39,092 nt of DNA from Obelidium mucronatum (lineage: Eukaryota; Chytridiomycota; Chytridiomycetes; Chytridiales; Chytriomycetaceae). Position 1 is the first letter of the stretch. Each line of letters starts with the position of its first letter. Positions 1 to 9,000 of this stretch are shown here, one piece after another. The notes under the pieces are model-generated. The model did no database searches. It was not told the origin of the DNA and saw only the letters and a program-made list of their open reading frames with translations. The stretch covers positions 1 to 39,092 of the forward strand of contig JAIVFH010000249.1 of NCBI GenBank assembly GCA_025765595.1. Reading direction: 5' to 3'. The position numbers and the translations under genes were made by a program.

Positions 1-115
1 AAGGAAACGACTTGTTCCTGTGCGCGGCTCTCTTGAACGCATGGATAGTTGACTCAGGGTCTTCCTCGATAACGCTTGCAGGATGTATACTCGTACTCTG
101 AGTTGTGCTAGACAT
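1..115 (-). CDS. N-terminus of an unidentified protein, cut by the window edge
   Basis: An ATG on the minus strand (A at 115) opens a frame that stays open to base 1, giving 38 residues starting MSSTTQSTSIHPAS and ending near KRAAHRNKSFP. The stretch is Ser/Thr-rich and then basic. It shows no recognisable domain. The start is chosen because it is the first ATG and the sequence upstream on the minus strand is T/A-rich and non-coding. The rest of the gene lies outside the window, so nothing can be said about function. Confidence 0.45.
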   Translation of the reverse strand, partial: MSSTTQSTSIHPASVIEEDPESTIHAFKRAAHRNKSFP

Positions 116-644
116 GGAGGGAGTTGCTTCTTGAAGGTTTTTTTTTTGTAAAGTGCGACAAACCGCCAAGCCCGTTTTAACTAACTGCGCCGCAGAGTGG
201 CTGGATTGCTCAGCATCGACCAAGTCGGCTTGGCATACTTGCCAAAAAAATGTTCAGTAGCATTGTTCACACGTTACAATTTTACTTTGGTGCGCTCACT
301 GAGGAGAGCTGAGGAGTTGTCCTTTTTTCGTTGTTGTATGTGTGGTCGTCTCATAGTTGGGACTTAGCGTAGCGTGCAAGTAAGATCCCTTGGACTTCCA
401 CTTTATTATAATAATGTTCTCAAAAGGGTCTAGAAGGAATGAATAATAAAGAAGTATAACACTACGACAGTATGTTCAACAGTTCAAAGGATGCGTGTTC
501 AACAGTTCAAGGGAAAGCCTGGGGCAAATCCATATTCATACACTCTCTCTGAACCATACGAATTTCGGCGCCATGTTTTCTTTCTTCACCCGCCTTTTTT
601 CCCATAAAAATGGGGCCGAATAGGAAGCTTTCAATTGTTTGAAA
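116..644. other. Intergenic, no gene seen
   Basis: About 530 bases between the divergently oriented edge gene and the first F-box/LRR gene. It holds T-tracts and a short direct repeat of a GTTCAACAGTTCAA-like stretch near 474-510. No long conserved frame, RNA gene or convincing promoter box was recognised. It presumably carries the promoters of both flanking genes. Confidence 0.5.
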
Positions 645-1783
645 ATGAGGCTGTCAAACCTTCCCCTGGAAGTCCTCTTTACAATATTCAGCTGGTTGCA
701 TCCAACAGCAACACAGCGATATCGCATTCTGAGCAAGCTATTCAACTCGTTCCTTGTGCTGCCTCGATTCGCTCTTGTCAACTTGACCCGTCTCGGCGCG
801 ATACCAACCTCCGTCCAAAGAACAAAACCGCGATTGAACAGGTTTGATCGCGAATGGTTCAGATGGCCCGAATTACATCAAACTGTGTATGCCGAGAATG
901 TGCTTGCGTCTGTGCTTGTATTTGGGGAAATGGGGACAAATGCAGCTGAAAGTAGAGGCAGCGCCGAGAGGGGTGCCGACACGACGGGTCAAGGTTGCAG
1001 TTGTTTGCCAAAGGCCATGCTTCACTTAAAAAGTTGCTTGGTTCTTTGTATCGCGGATATTTCGTGCAGCGGGGCCAAGTGGCGACAATGGGGGTTTGGA
1101 GTTGTGGACGATCCAGAGCCTGGATCCCAATCGAAATCGGATCTCTCAAGAATCTATTCTGCCTCAATTTGCGACGAAATCGATTACAAGGTCCGATTCC
1201 ATTTCAACTGGGTGATCTTACCAACCTGGCGATGCTCGATTTGAGCGCAAATTGCCTCACTGGCAATATACCTCAAGAACTTCGCATACTTCCCCAGCTC
1301 TCTCTTCTTAATCTATCAAACAATTTCCTTTCGGGCGATATACCCTCGTGGGTTTGGGAATCGAGGTGCCTTGTGACTGTTGAGATGCACCACAACCATC
1401 TCACTGGTACAATTTCCTCCGCCATTTCTCAAATGCACCGCCTCTTTATCCTCGATTTGAGCTATAATCAAATCAGTGGAACGATACCATGGACCATCGG
1501 CGCCCTTACACAGCTTTGTACACTTCGTCTAAGCGCCAACAACCTTGTTGGTTCTATTCCCTCCACGATTGGAAGTCTTGTCTCCTTAATGCATCTGAAT
1601 CTCTCCGACAATCAATTGGCCGGAAATATACCAACCTCTCTTTTGAACCTGTCGCGTTTAGAGGAGCTGGACTTGAGTCAAAATCAATTGACGCATTTGA
1701 GTCAAGACATCTGGGCCCTTCATTCCAGACTTGAGATTATGGATCTGCATGGAAACTTATTTGAATACCCGCCGCTTTATTAA
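645..1783 (+). CDS. F-box-like leucine-rich repeat protein, reading frame interrupted
   Basis: The ATG at 645 opens a frame with an F-box-like start (LPLEVLFTIFSWL), the same opening as the gene at 17748 (LPVEVLEQIFKWL). It continues to a WFRWP..HQTVYA segment that also matches that paralog. From about 1110 to 1783 a different frame encodes a run of plant-type LRRs with IP.E/..L..L..L.LS.N periodicity, ending at TAA 1781-1783. Between about 935 and 1110 no single frame carries recognisable repeats and frames +3 and +2 must be joined. Either an intron or two lie there, or indels have broken the gene. No good donor/acceptor pair was found, so decay or a sequence error is possible. The likely role is substrate recognition or a protein-binding scaffold; the family is abundant in chytrids. 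Confidence 0.55.
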
Positions 1784-1877
1784 CCATTAATTTTTTTTTC
1801 CTCAGTATTTTTTTTTTTTTTTGATATCGTGTAAATTAAAAAAAAGAGGAAAGAAATCACAAGAATTTTCTTGGACT

Positions 1878-2513
1878 TTAAAAATTGTCACGTGATGAGC
1901 AAACAGATTTCGAGATTGTTTTCGCAAGGAAAGACTTGAGCTTTCCTCCAACACCAGAACCAGCGCCGGGAAGGTGCAGATTAGAATCCGTTGAGTTTGT
2001 TTTCGAGTCCGTAAGTTGACTTTCATTGGTTGTCTTGGTATCGGTTGTTTGATTGCTGGCAGAGTTTGGAGAATCCGTGTTGGACGACGCGTCCATAGGA
2101 TTGATTGGGAGTCTGAGAGAGCTCGGCTGCCCAATGTCTCCTCTTTTAATTGCAGAAAGTGGGTTCTGCTTCTTTGGGTTGACAACGCCCGTGATTCGAG
2201 AGTTGGTACTACTTGCAATAGAGCAGCTGCTGGTTGTGCTCACAATCTCTGCGATAATATCATCGCTGAAATCAAGTGAACACACTTCGAACCGATCCTG
2301 ATCATCTTGTTTGTAGAGACTAGATCGCCGTGGACCTGAGGCGGCCGCACCGCCAACTGGGATCTTCCTTGGGCTGACGTGAGGCGATCCTGGCAAACTT
2401 GAACGAGCGTGTTCAGCAATAATGTCATCTGTTGATAGATATTGCAAGTTGTTTGTACTGGTAGATGCTTTGCTGGGGTCAGTTTGTGCGGGTGGTAAGA
2501 GTGCTGACGACAT
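1878..2513 (-). CDS. Ser/Thr-rich low-complexity protein, function unknown
   Basis: A single uninterrupted frame of 211 residues from ATG (A at 2513) to the stop at 1878. It is rich in Ser, Thr, Asn and Asp and looks disordered. Two DDIIAE copies stand about 70 residues apart (STDDIIAEHARSS and FSDDIIAEIVSTT), so it may hold two short linear motifs of one type. Several SP and RRSS sites could be phosphorylated. The C-terminal tail (GGKLKSFLAKTISKSVCSS) is basic and amphipathic. A TATATATA box lies about 68 nt upstream. No known family was recognised. Confidence 0.6.
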   Translation of the reverse strand: MSSALLPPAQTDPSKASTSTNNLQYLSTDDIIAEHARSSLPGSPHVSPRKIPVGGAAASGPRRSSLYKQDDQDRFEVCSLDFSDDIIAEIVSTTSSCSIASSTNSRITGVVNPKKQNPLSAIKRGDIGQPSSLRLPINPMDASSNTDSPNSASNQTTDTKTTNESQLTDSKTNSTDSNLHLPGAGSGVGGKLKSFLAKTISKSVCSSRDNF

Positions 2514-2580
2514 GGTTTTTTAGAATTTAGAACAATAAGATCACCCCAGTTCGCTTGAGAATTACAAATTTATTCAACAC

Positions 2581-2588
2581 TATATATA
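2581..2588 (-). promoter_or_regulatory. Candidate TATA box for the 1878-2513 gene
   Basis: TATATATA lies 68 nt upstream of the minus-strand ATG at 2513. The spacing is almost the same as that of the TATAAAAG box before the small gene at 25962. This is a motif match only. Confidence 0.4.
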
Positions 2589-3076
2589 CACGTGCTTATC
2601 TCATCGGACCGTCGGACTACATCTAGTATCAGTGGTAGACTGCTGTCTCATTTCGCGAGTCAAAAACAGAATGTCTTGAAAAAAGATCCTCGTTCGAGAT
2701 CGCTTGCCGGATCATGTTAGTCAAGCGAAAGTTCTGATGGACTTGAAGAGATTGGCGAGGAAGCAGCTGATGGAGCATGAACTTCCCCTTTAGACTTATC
2801 GCGCTTTAGAAACGTTAATTATGGTGGGCGAACTTGCCAAATCTGGATTCCTCCGCGTTGGCACTTAAATAACGGCTCAGCAATGTTCAACAGCTGAGAT
2901 ACATCCAACCAAAGAAAGAACAAAAAACCGACACTTCTTTAATGAGAAATCCAAATCATTCAATAAAAAACCCAAAGAATTCCCCAACAAAAAAGAAACA
3001 CCAGTCGAAAGGGAGGAGTATACATGCCCACTGGATGTAAAGGTAGAGAAAAATGTGGAGAGACCAAAGTGTTTTT
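2589..3076. other. Intergenic, no supported gene
   Basis: About 490 bases between the promoter of the Ser/Thr-rich gene and the 3' end of RPS18. A short plus frame at about 2690-2806 looks protein-like but lacks an ATG and is bounded by stops. It could be a leftover exon. Nothing else was recognised. Confidence 0.4.
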
Positions 3077-4018
3077 TTACTTCTTCTTGGCAACTCCAAC
3101 AGACTTTCCACGACGACCGGTGGTCTTGGTGTGTTGACCACGGACACGGATTCCCCAGTAGTGACGGAGACCACGGTGAGCACGGATCTTCTTAAGCTAA
3201 ATCCATGAAGAAAAAGAGAGAGAGTCAGCAAAAAATGCTTGATGGTGGTGGTGCTGAAGCTGCTGCTGGGATTTCCCTCAATCACTTTTGAACAGCCCTT
3301 CAAGGCCTCCCAGCCGGATTACATGAATTTAAGAAAGAAAAAAATATACGTACTCTTTCCAAGTCTTCACGGAGCTTGTTGTCAACAGCGTTGGAAAGGG
3401 AGTGGGTGTTCTTTCCGTCCTTTGGGTCCTTTTGTCTGTTCAAGAACCAGTTTGGGATCTTGTATTGAGATGGAGCCTGCATGATGTTGACGATACGTTC
3501 GAGCTCATCGTTGGTGAGTTCACCGGCACTGGGGAGGGAGAGGACGGTTTTAGCTTTCGTAGTGTCGTTTTTTTTTTTTTTGGAGTGTTACCGCTTGTTC
3601 AAGTCAATGTCAGCCTTCTTGCAGACCAAGTTGGAGAATCTACGACCCACACCCTTGATGGCAGTCAAGGAGTACATGATCTTTCTCTTTCCCTCAACGT
3701 TGGTGTTGAGAAGACGCAAAATGTGCTGGAACTGGTTCTTATCTGGGACAACGACAGACTAAAAAGAGGGAGAGAGAAGACTTGATTAGCCTTTCCTGGA
3801 AATTGACGAAGGGGAGTTGTTGAAGGAGGTTGGATTCGTGTTGAGGTCCAATTGTACGTCATCTCTTCAGGATAAACTACTCTGCGGCCCATCATTCGTC
3901 CAGATTCGATCCAGAATCGCCCTAATGAGTCTTTGAAAGTTACGCTGACAATGGCTGATGGCTGATGCAGAGCGACGATGGTGTTGGGATGGTTGGTGGT
4001 GGTGGTGGGACATGCCAT
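3077..4018 (-). CDS. RPS18: 40S ribosomal protein uS13 (RPS18)
   Basis: Component of the small ribosomal subunit head, contacting tRNA and the large subunit. The spliced model has four exons on the minus strand: 4018-4016 (the ATG alone), 3758-3592, 3528-3354 and 3196-3077. It encodes 154 residues, against 152 in human. The protein begins [16 protein letters not shown], carries [14 protein letters not shown] and NKRAGELT segments, and ends with the family's signature [20 protein letters not shown] and a basic KKK tail. Introns 2 and 3 (63 and 157 nt) have GT..AG ends. Intron 1 (3759-4015, 257 nt) must start GCATGT right after the ATG to stay in frame, a GC..AG intron. The same GCATGT donor occurs in the gene at 19888, which supports the model. 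Exons 2-4 are secure; the one-codon first exon is likely but not proven. Confidence 0.92.
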
Positions 4019-4632
4019 TTTGAAAACGAAGGGAAGTACAAAAAATTGCACCTGCAAAGCTCTTGGTGGTGGTCGAGTGATTCTTTCGATAGCTTAGACT
4101 TGAGTAAAGACTTTCAAACGTGGCAGGGATATCTACGGAATTTGACTAGAGCCGGGGGTGGATGCAACGTGAACTTCAAAGTTCATCTGCGATCGTCAGA
4201 AACGTAGAGGAAAACGCTTCCATGGTGTAATGATGTATTCTGATTCGATTAAATAATTGGTAGTATTTGGTTGATTATCTATTTGTGCGCAAGTATTCCC
4301 ATAGAATGCCTGCGATTGCTGCCAATTTCGTCAAAGACGTGCTATCTTCAAGACCATCTCATGAATGGTGCACAAAAAAATCACTCTAATTCAATGTACT
4401 ACAGCGTGCTTGTATCGTTGGCTGGCAGACGCCGGCTTTCTTGGCATTCTTTTTGGTATTTCCACCGCTTGTTGGGATTCCGCCAAAAATAATCTTGGCC
4501 AAAATGAATCAACTATCACGACCTGAAACGTCTTGTCGCCATTTCGAGTATTCCACTGTTTCTTCCATCAAGCTGATTTTTTGTTTCATTGTTCAAAAAA
4601 AAATTTATATAAACATTTTTTATTTAAAAAAA
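4019..4632. other. Divergent intergenic region between RPS18 and a membrane-protein gene
   Basis: About 610 bases that must contain both promoters. A perfect 6-bp inverted repeat with a 2-base spacer, GAACTTCAAAGTTC, sits at 4171-4184 and could be a factor site. Short frames here (for example 4271-4492) have no family resemblance and are treated as chance. Confidence 0.4.
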
Positions 4633-5229
4633 ATGATCTCCTCAGTCCCATTCATCAAGATACTCTCGTCAAGACCTTCCCTTGCATGTCTTGAAAAAGC
4701 CATACTGATCATTGGAGCGGCAGCATTCTTGCTCACCCAACTCGGCGCCGACATGCCAATGAACTACCGCTTGAGTATCACTGCCGCCATCTTCAACACA
4801 TTCTTTGCCTACTTCAATATCGTAAACTGGGTTCTTGTCCTGGTAAACAATCTGCTTCATTGCTTCGACGAGCAAGATCTGGAGTCCGTCTTGGGCGTCC
4901 ACTATTTCCTGACGCTGGCGGTGGCACCCTATGCGTCTGTACTTGGATCTCTTGAGTTTGAGCAAGTGACGGGGGTGTACACTGTGGTCAAGTATGTGGG
5001 AGAGTTTGGTCTGACTGAGTGGTTGGCGTTGCCGTTGTATCTGCAAATCATTTATTTGAACCAGTGGTTTATGATGGTGGTTTTGTTTGTGGTTGGTGGT
5101 TGGGCTTTGATGTCAAGAAAATTTAATAACTCGGTGGCACCGGCATTAGATGCACCACTTGTTGTCATTTCAACTGTTTCTCTGGAGGAGAGCGTTGATT
5201 TGTTGGTGAACGAAAAAAACTCTTTCTGA
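4633..5229 (+). CDS. Small multi-pass membrane protein, family member 1
   Basis: A single exon of 198 residues. About four hydrophobic segments are visible: residues ~20-40 (AILIIGAAAFLLTQLG), ~52-75 (AAIFNTFFAYFNIVNWVLVLV), ~92-112 and ~137-165. The core signature before and in the last segment is VVKYVGEFG..EW..LPLYLQIIYLNQW. It is shared with the neighbours at 5296 (VVQYVGAYG..EW) and 19035 (IIQYASTFG..QW), so these three are one family. Loops are short and the C-terminal tail of ~30 residues is polar. The ATG at 4633 is chosen because the earlier in-frame sequence is AT-rich and non-conserved. The next family member starts only 66 bp downstream on the same strand, indicating tandem duplication. 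The four-segment layout recalls MARVEL/tetraspan proteins, but no homology is claimed. Confidence 0.75.
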   Translation: MISSVPFIKILSSRPSLACLEKAILIIGAAAFLLTQLGADMPMNYRLSITAAIFNTFFAYFNIVNWVLVLVNNLLHCFDEQDLESVLGVHYFLTLAVAPYASVLGSLEFEQVTGVYTVVKYVGEFGLTEWLALPLYLQIIYLNQWFMMVVLFVVGGWALMSRKFNNSVAPALDAPLVVISTVSLEESVDLLVNEKNSF

Positions 5230-5295
5230 GGAGTGGTGTTTTGTAGTTTCTTTATTATTCTATTTTTTTTTGAAGGCTTAAATTAAATAAAAAGT

Positions 5296-5898
5296 ATGCT
5301 CGCGAATCTTGACGAGAACATCCGAAGTGTCCTCTTTAGAGAAAGGCCAGCATCTGTGGTTTTGGTAGCAAAGCTGGTGCTATTGCTTTGTGGAGCTGCA
5401 TACGTGGTGCTGTGTGTCTATGGCCTTAGCTCTTGCATACATACCAGCAACAGCAATCGCACCGACACCAACACGTGGACCGTAGTATATGCAATCACGG
5501 ACTTCATATTTTCGATATCCGTACTTCTACAGCAAGCGCTCCTATTCCACAATGAATTCACGTGGCTACTGATGTATCGCCTCATTTTCGGGCTATTAGC
5601 GAGTTCCGTGTTTTACCTTTTAGGATTAATAGCGTTCTCGGAATATACGCAGGGAATGCATGTGGTTCAGTATGTGGGTGCGTATGGGGGTATGGAGTGG
5701 ATGTGGAGTCTTCCGCTGTTGGTTCAAATAGTGTATGTGGAGCAGTGGTTTCTGCTTGTTTTTTATGTTGTGGGTGGGGTGGGATGGTTTGTTGTTAAAC
5801 CGGTGCTTGATTTGAAGGCGCGGTGGTGGAACAAGAGGGTAGTGGCTATGACGCCGCCACTTGTCGCTGTTTCGCCGTTTCTTCGATCGCGAGAATAA
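5296..5898 (+). CDS. Small multi-pass membrane protein, family member 2
   Basis: A single exon of 200 residues, tandem to member 1. Hydrophobic segments are at about residues 19-45 (ASVVLVAKLVLLLCGAAYVVL), 65-85, 95-115 and 140-165. The shared core FSEYTQGMHVVQYVGAYGG is followed by EW, SLPLLVQIVYVEQW and a glycine-rich membrane exit (VVGGVGW). The first extracellular or lumenal loop is Asn/Thr-rich (TSNSNRTDTN) and has a potential N-glycosylation site (NRT). The tail ends in a basic stretch with RSRE. Function unknown; membrane location is inferred from hydrophobicity only. Confidence 0.75.
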   Translation: MLANLDENIRSVLFRERPASVVLVAKLVLLLCGAAYVVLCVYGLSSCIHTSNSNRTDTNTWTVVYAITDFIFSISVLLQQALLFHNEFTWLLMYRLIFGLLASSVFYLLGLIAFSEYTQGMHVVQYVGAYGGMEWMWSLPLLVQIVYVEQWFLLVFYVVGGVGWFVVKPVLDLKARWWNKRVVAMTPPLVAVSPFLRSRE

Positions 5899-6028
5899 CG
5901 TGTCTTATTCAGAAACTCTTTGCATATCTGATCTTAAGTAAATTCATACAAGTATTATTATTATCAAAAGCATTCCACTTTTGTCTATTTTATTTTATTT
6001 CCATTTTCTCTTTCTTAAAACGCACACG

Positions 6029-9000
6029 ATGGCACCTTTCGAGACGCCGCCTCCAGCGCAGACCGAGCGCCCGCCGCCGCCTGCGGCCGAACCCGCCTTT
6101 GCCGACGGCGCTGAAGCGGGCGGCGCATCCCACGCGCATGGCACGCAGCGCAGTCTGCACGTGCGCGTGTTTGGCAGCGGCGGCTCTGACTCTGAGCTGT
6201 CTGCGGCGGAGAAGGACAGCGACAGCGACTCGCTGTCGCCAAAGGCAAAGCGCCGGCGCGGGTCGTTTAACTCGGCGGCGTTGAATGCATCGTCTTCTTT
6301 GAATTCTTCTTTGAATTCTTCTTCCGCTTTTCTCTTCAACCCGTTTGCGCTGCTCGCGCGCGCGACGCCCGACGCGGCGTTCGGCGTCGCCGTGGCGCCA
6401 AACGGCCTCAATGCGGCCGCCGCCGCGCTGGCCGTCGAGCGCGCGTACGCGGAGTGGGCCGAAGTGTGCGCGGACTGGGCGGCGCTGCGTGTTTCGGCGG
6501 CGGAAAAAGAAAAAGAAAAGGAAAAAGAAAAGGAAAAACAACGACAAGAACGCGCTGCGTCGCCCGACGTGAAACATCAGCAACATCAACAACCGTCCTT
6601 CTTGAGCGACGACTTTTGCTCAACTTGTTTGGGCCGCGGCGAACTGCTGTGCTGCGACTCGTGTCCAAGAGTCTTTCACTTTTGCTGCGTCCAAGAAGCT
6701 TTTTCGATGGACGGCTCAGATACTCCTCCTTTTTGGGAGTGCAAGCAGTGTGCATGGAAGAGGGTGAGAGTCAGTCTTTCATGATTCATCTACCGCCGAA
6801 GCCGGTGTTGTATCTACCGCCGAAGGCGGTGTTCTTTTTTTTTTTTTTTTTGTTGTCGTTGTTTTTGTTCCACATACACATCATCATACCCATCTCATTC
6901 ATCACATTGATCTCATCAATTCAATTACTTCCACAGAACAACAACGGTCCATACACTGTCCTTCTTGACTCTCCAAAATCAAAAAGGATCAAAGGAGAAT
7001 CATCAACAACTTCAGCATCATCATCATCAGCATCATCATCAATCAAACACGCATTCTCTCTTTTAAACAATGCAGTAGAAGCACACAACCCACGAGTTTT
7101 TGAACTACCCGTCGACTTGTGGAACTCATACGAGTGCATCTATCGCCATCCATTGACTGGAGATTACATTGATCTCGTTGAAACTGAAGTGGTTCTCACA
7201 ACCAAAGCCTCGAGTACAAATACCAGAAGATCTATGGCTTCTTCTTCTTTTGGGGTAGATCCATCTTCAAACCAACATCAACAAAACCCTTCAACGTTAA
7301 CAACAATACCCCCATTGGATGAATGGACGCAATCAGTCACGAGAATCAGTGGAACAAACGCAGACTGGACAACAGAGCAGATTTACTCACAATTCAACAT
7401 ACCGTCGAAACCCCTTACTTCAACCTCTTTCAACAACCACAACAACAACAACAACAACAACCACACTCTTTCCACAACCTCAAACAAACAACACATGTTC
7501 AAAAAATCTCTTCCTCAATGCTACGCGTGTTCTGGCGCAGGGCCACGGATAAGCAGAACCACAATCCCATCTATGTCCTCCTCCTCCACCTCCTCCAATG
7601 AAAACAATTACCACCACCGAGCTACCAGCGACCTTGTCAAATGCGACCATTGTCCCCATTGGTGGCATTTAGACTGTCTCCTGCCGACCCCATTGACGTG
7701 TTTACCCGGCCGGATCCGGTCTGGACACATTACGATGGTGTTGAACAACAACAGCTATAAAGACGATGGCGATACAGCAACAACAGCGACAGCAACAGGG
7801 AGTGCAGGGAAACTGGCATATGCGCATGCACCGCCGCCTGGCTCTACATCTTCTTCTTCTGCTGCTGCTGCTGCTGCTGCGGGGCATGTTGGAGAAGAAG
7901 TGGTTGATTTGAGGAATGTGAGGGAGATGAGGAGGAGGTTGTGGGGTCGTTTTGCGGGTGTAGAGCAAGTTGTGAGTGGTGGTAGTAGTGGTAGCGGTAG
8001 CGGTGGTGGTGGTGTTGAACGGGAAGGTGTTTATATGAGGAAACGGTGGATGTGTCCGTTGCATGCTGAAAATGTGTTGAGTGGGCGGGAGTTTGTTGGC
8101 GGTGGTGGTCAGAAAAAGAGGAAGTGGAAAAGGGGTGTGTTGGTTGTTGATTGTGAGGATGTTGATGGTGATGTTCTTGGAGATGGCGATGAGGAGGAGG
8201 AAAGAAGGTCCGATGCTATTGCTACTGGTACTACTACTGGTGCTACGACTGGTACTACGACTGGTACTACGACTGGTACTGACAAGAAAGCCAACGATAG
8301 TAACGCTGTTGCTATTCGCATGGAATCAGAAGCTGTTGATTTTGGGTCTCTTGAAAGTCTGGATGCTAGTGGTGCCGTGGCAAGTGCGCGAGAAAAAGTA
8401 GTAGTAAAAGAAGGGTCTTGCTTCAAGCGACAAAAGCTGCGTCCACGAGGACTGAATGACGGGTATATCCTGATTCTGAATGAGGATAATGAGATGTCTG
8501 TGTTTCCTTTGGCGAAAGCGTCAAGTCTGAAGGAGAAAGAGGCCGTTGCTGCCGCTGAGGACTCTCATTCTTCAGAAGAGGTTTGTAATCATGAACCGGC
8601 GGCGAGAAAAAGAGGAAAGATTCGAGTCAAGGGGGATGCGAGTGTGTTGGCGGTTTCGAGTGCGTCTCGTAAACAAAAGAAGCGAGCGGCAATGTCGTCG
8701 TCGTCGTCTTTGGTAGATGGGGTGGGGATGACGGACGGCATGGGTTCTTGCGAGAATGTGATTGTGGAGTTCCCATTGGTTGTGCAAACTGCCGTTTCTG
8801 CCGCCGCTGGTGCTGGTGCTGGTGGTGGTGGTGGTAATGCCACCAAGATTCCCAGTATTTTGAAAACAGGAGGCGATTTGTTGGAGAGAAGCAGCAATCT
8901 TGCGTTGAATGGAATTGTGACAGCACCTGTTGTTAATGCGTCTTCAGAGGATTCGTTGTTAGTAACCAAAGAGGAAATCCCCGCCAGTAGTGATGCTGCT

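Noticed and set aside
2690..2806. Plus frame of ~38 residues ending QLMEHELPL
   Set aside because: No ATG, bounded by a stop upstream; could be a fossil exon but has no match.
4271..4492. 73-residue plus frame before the first membrane-protein gene
   Set aside because: No family resemblance, A/T-rich region, no start context; treated as chance.
5990..6592. 200-residue minus frame opposite PHD exon 1
   Set aside because: Arg-rich shadow of a GC-rich exon; the plus strand holds a clear PHD finger.
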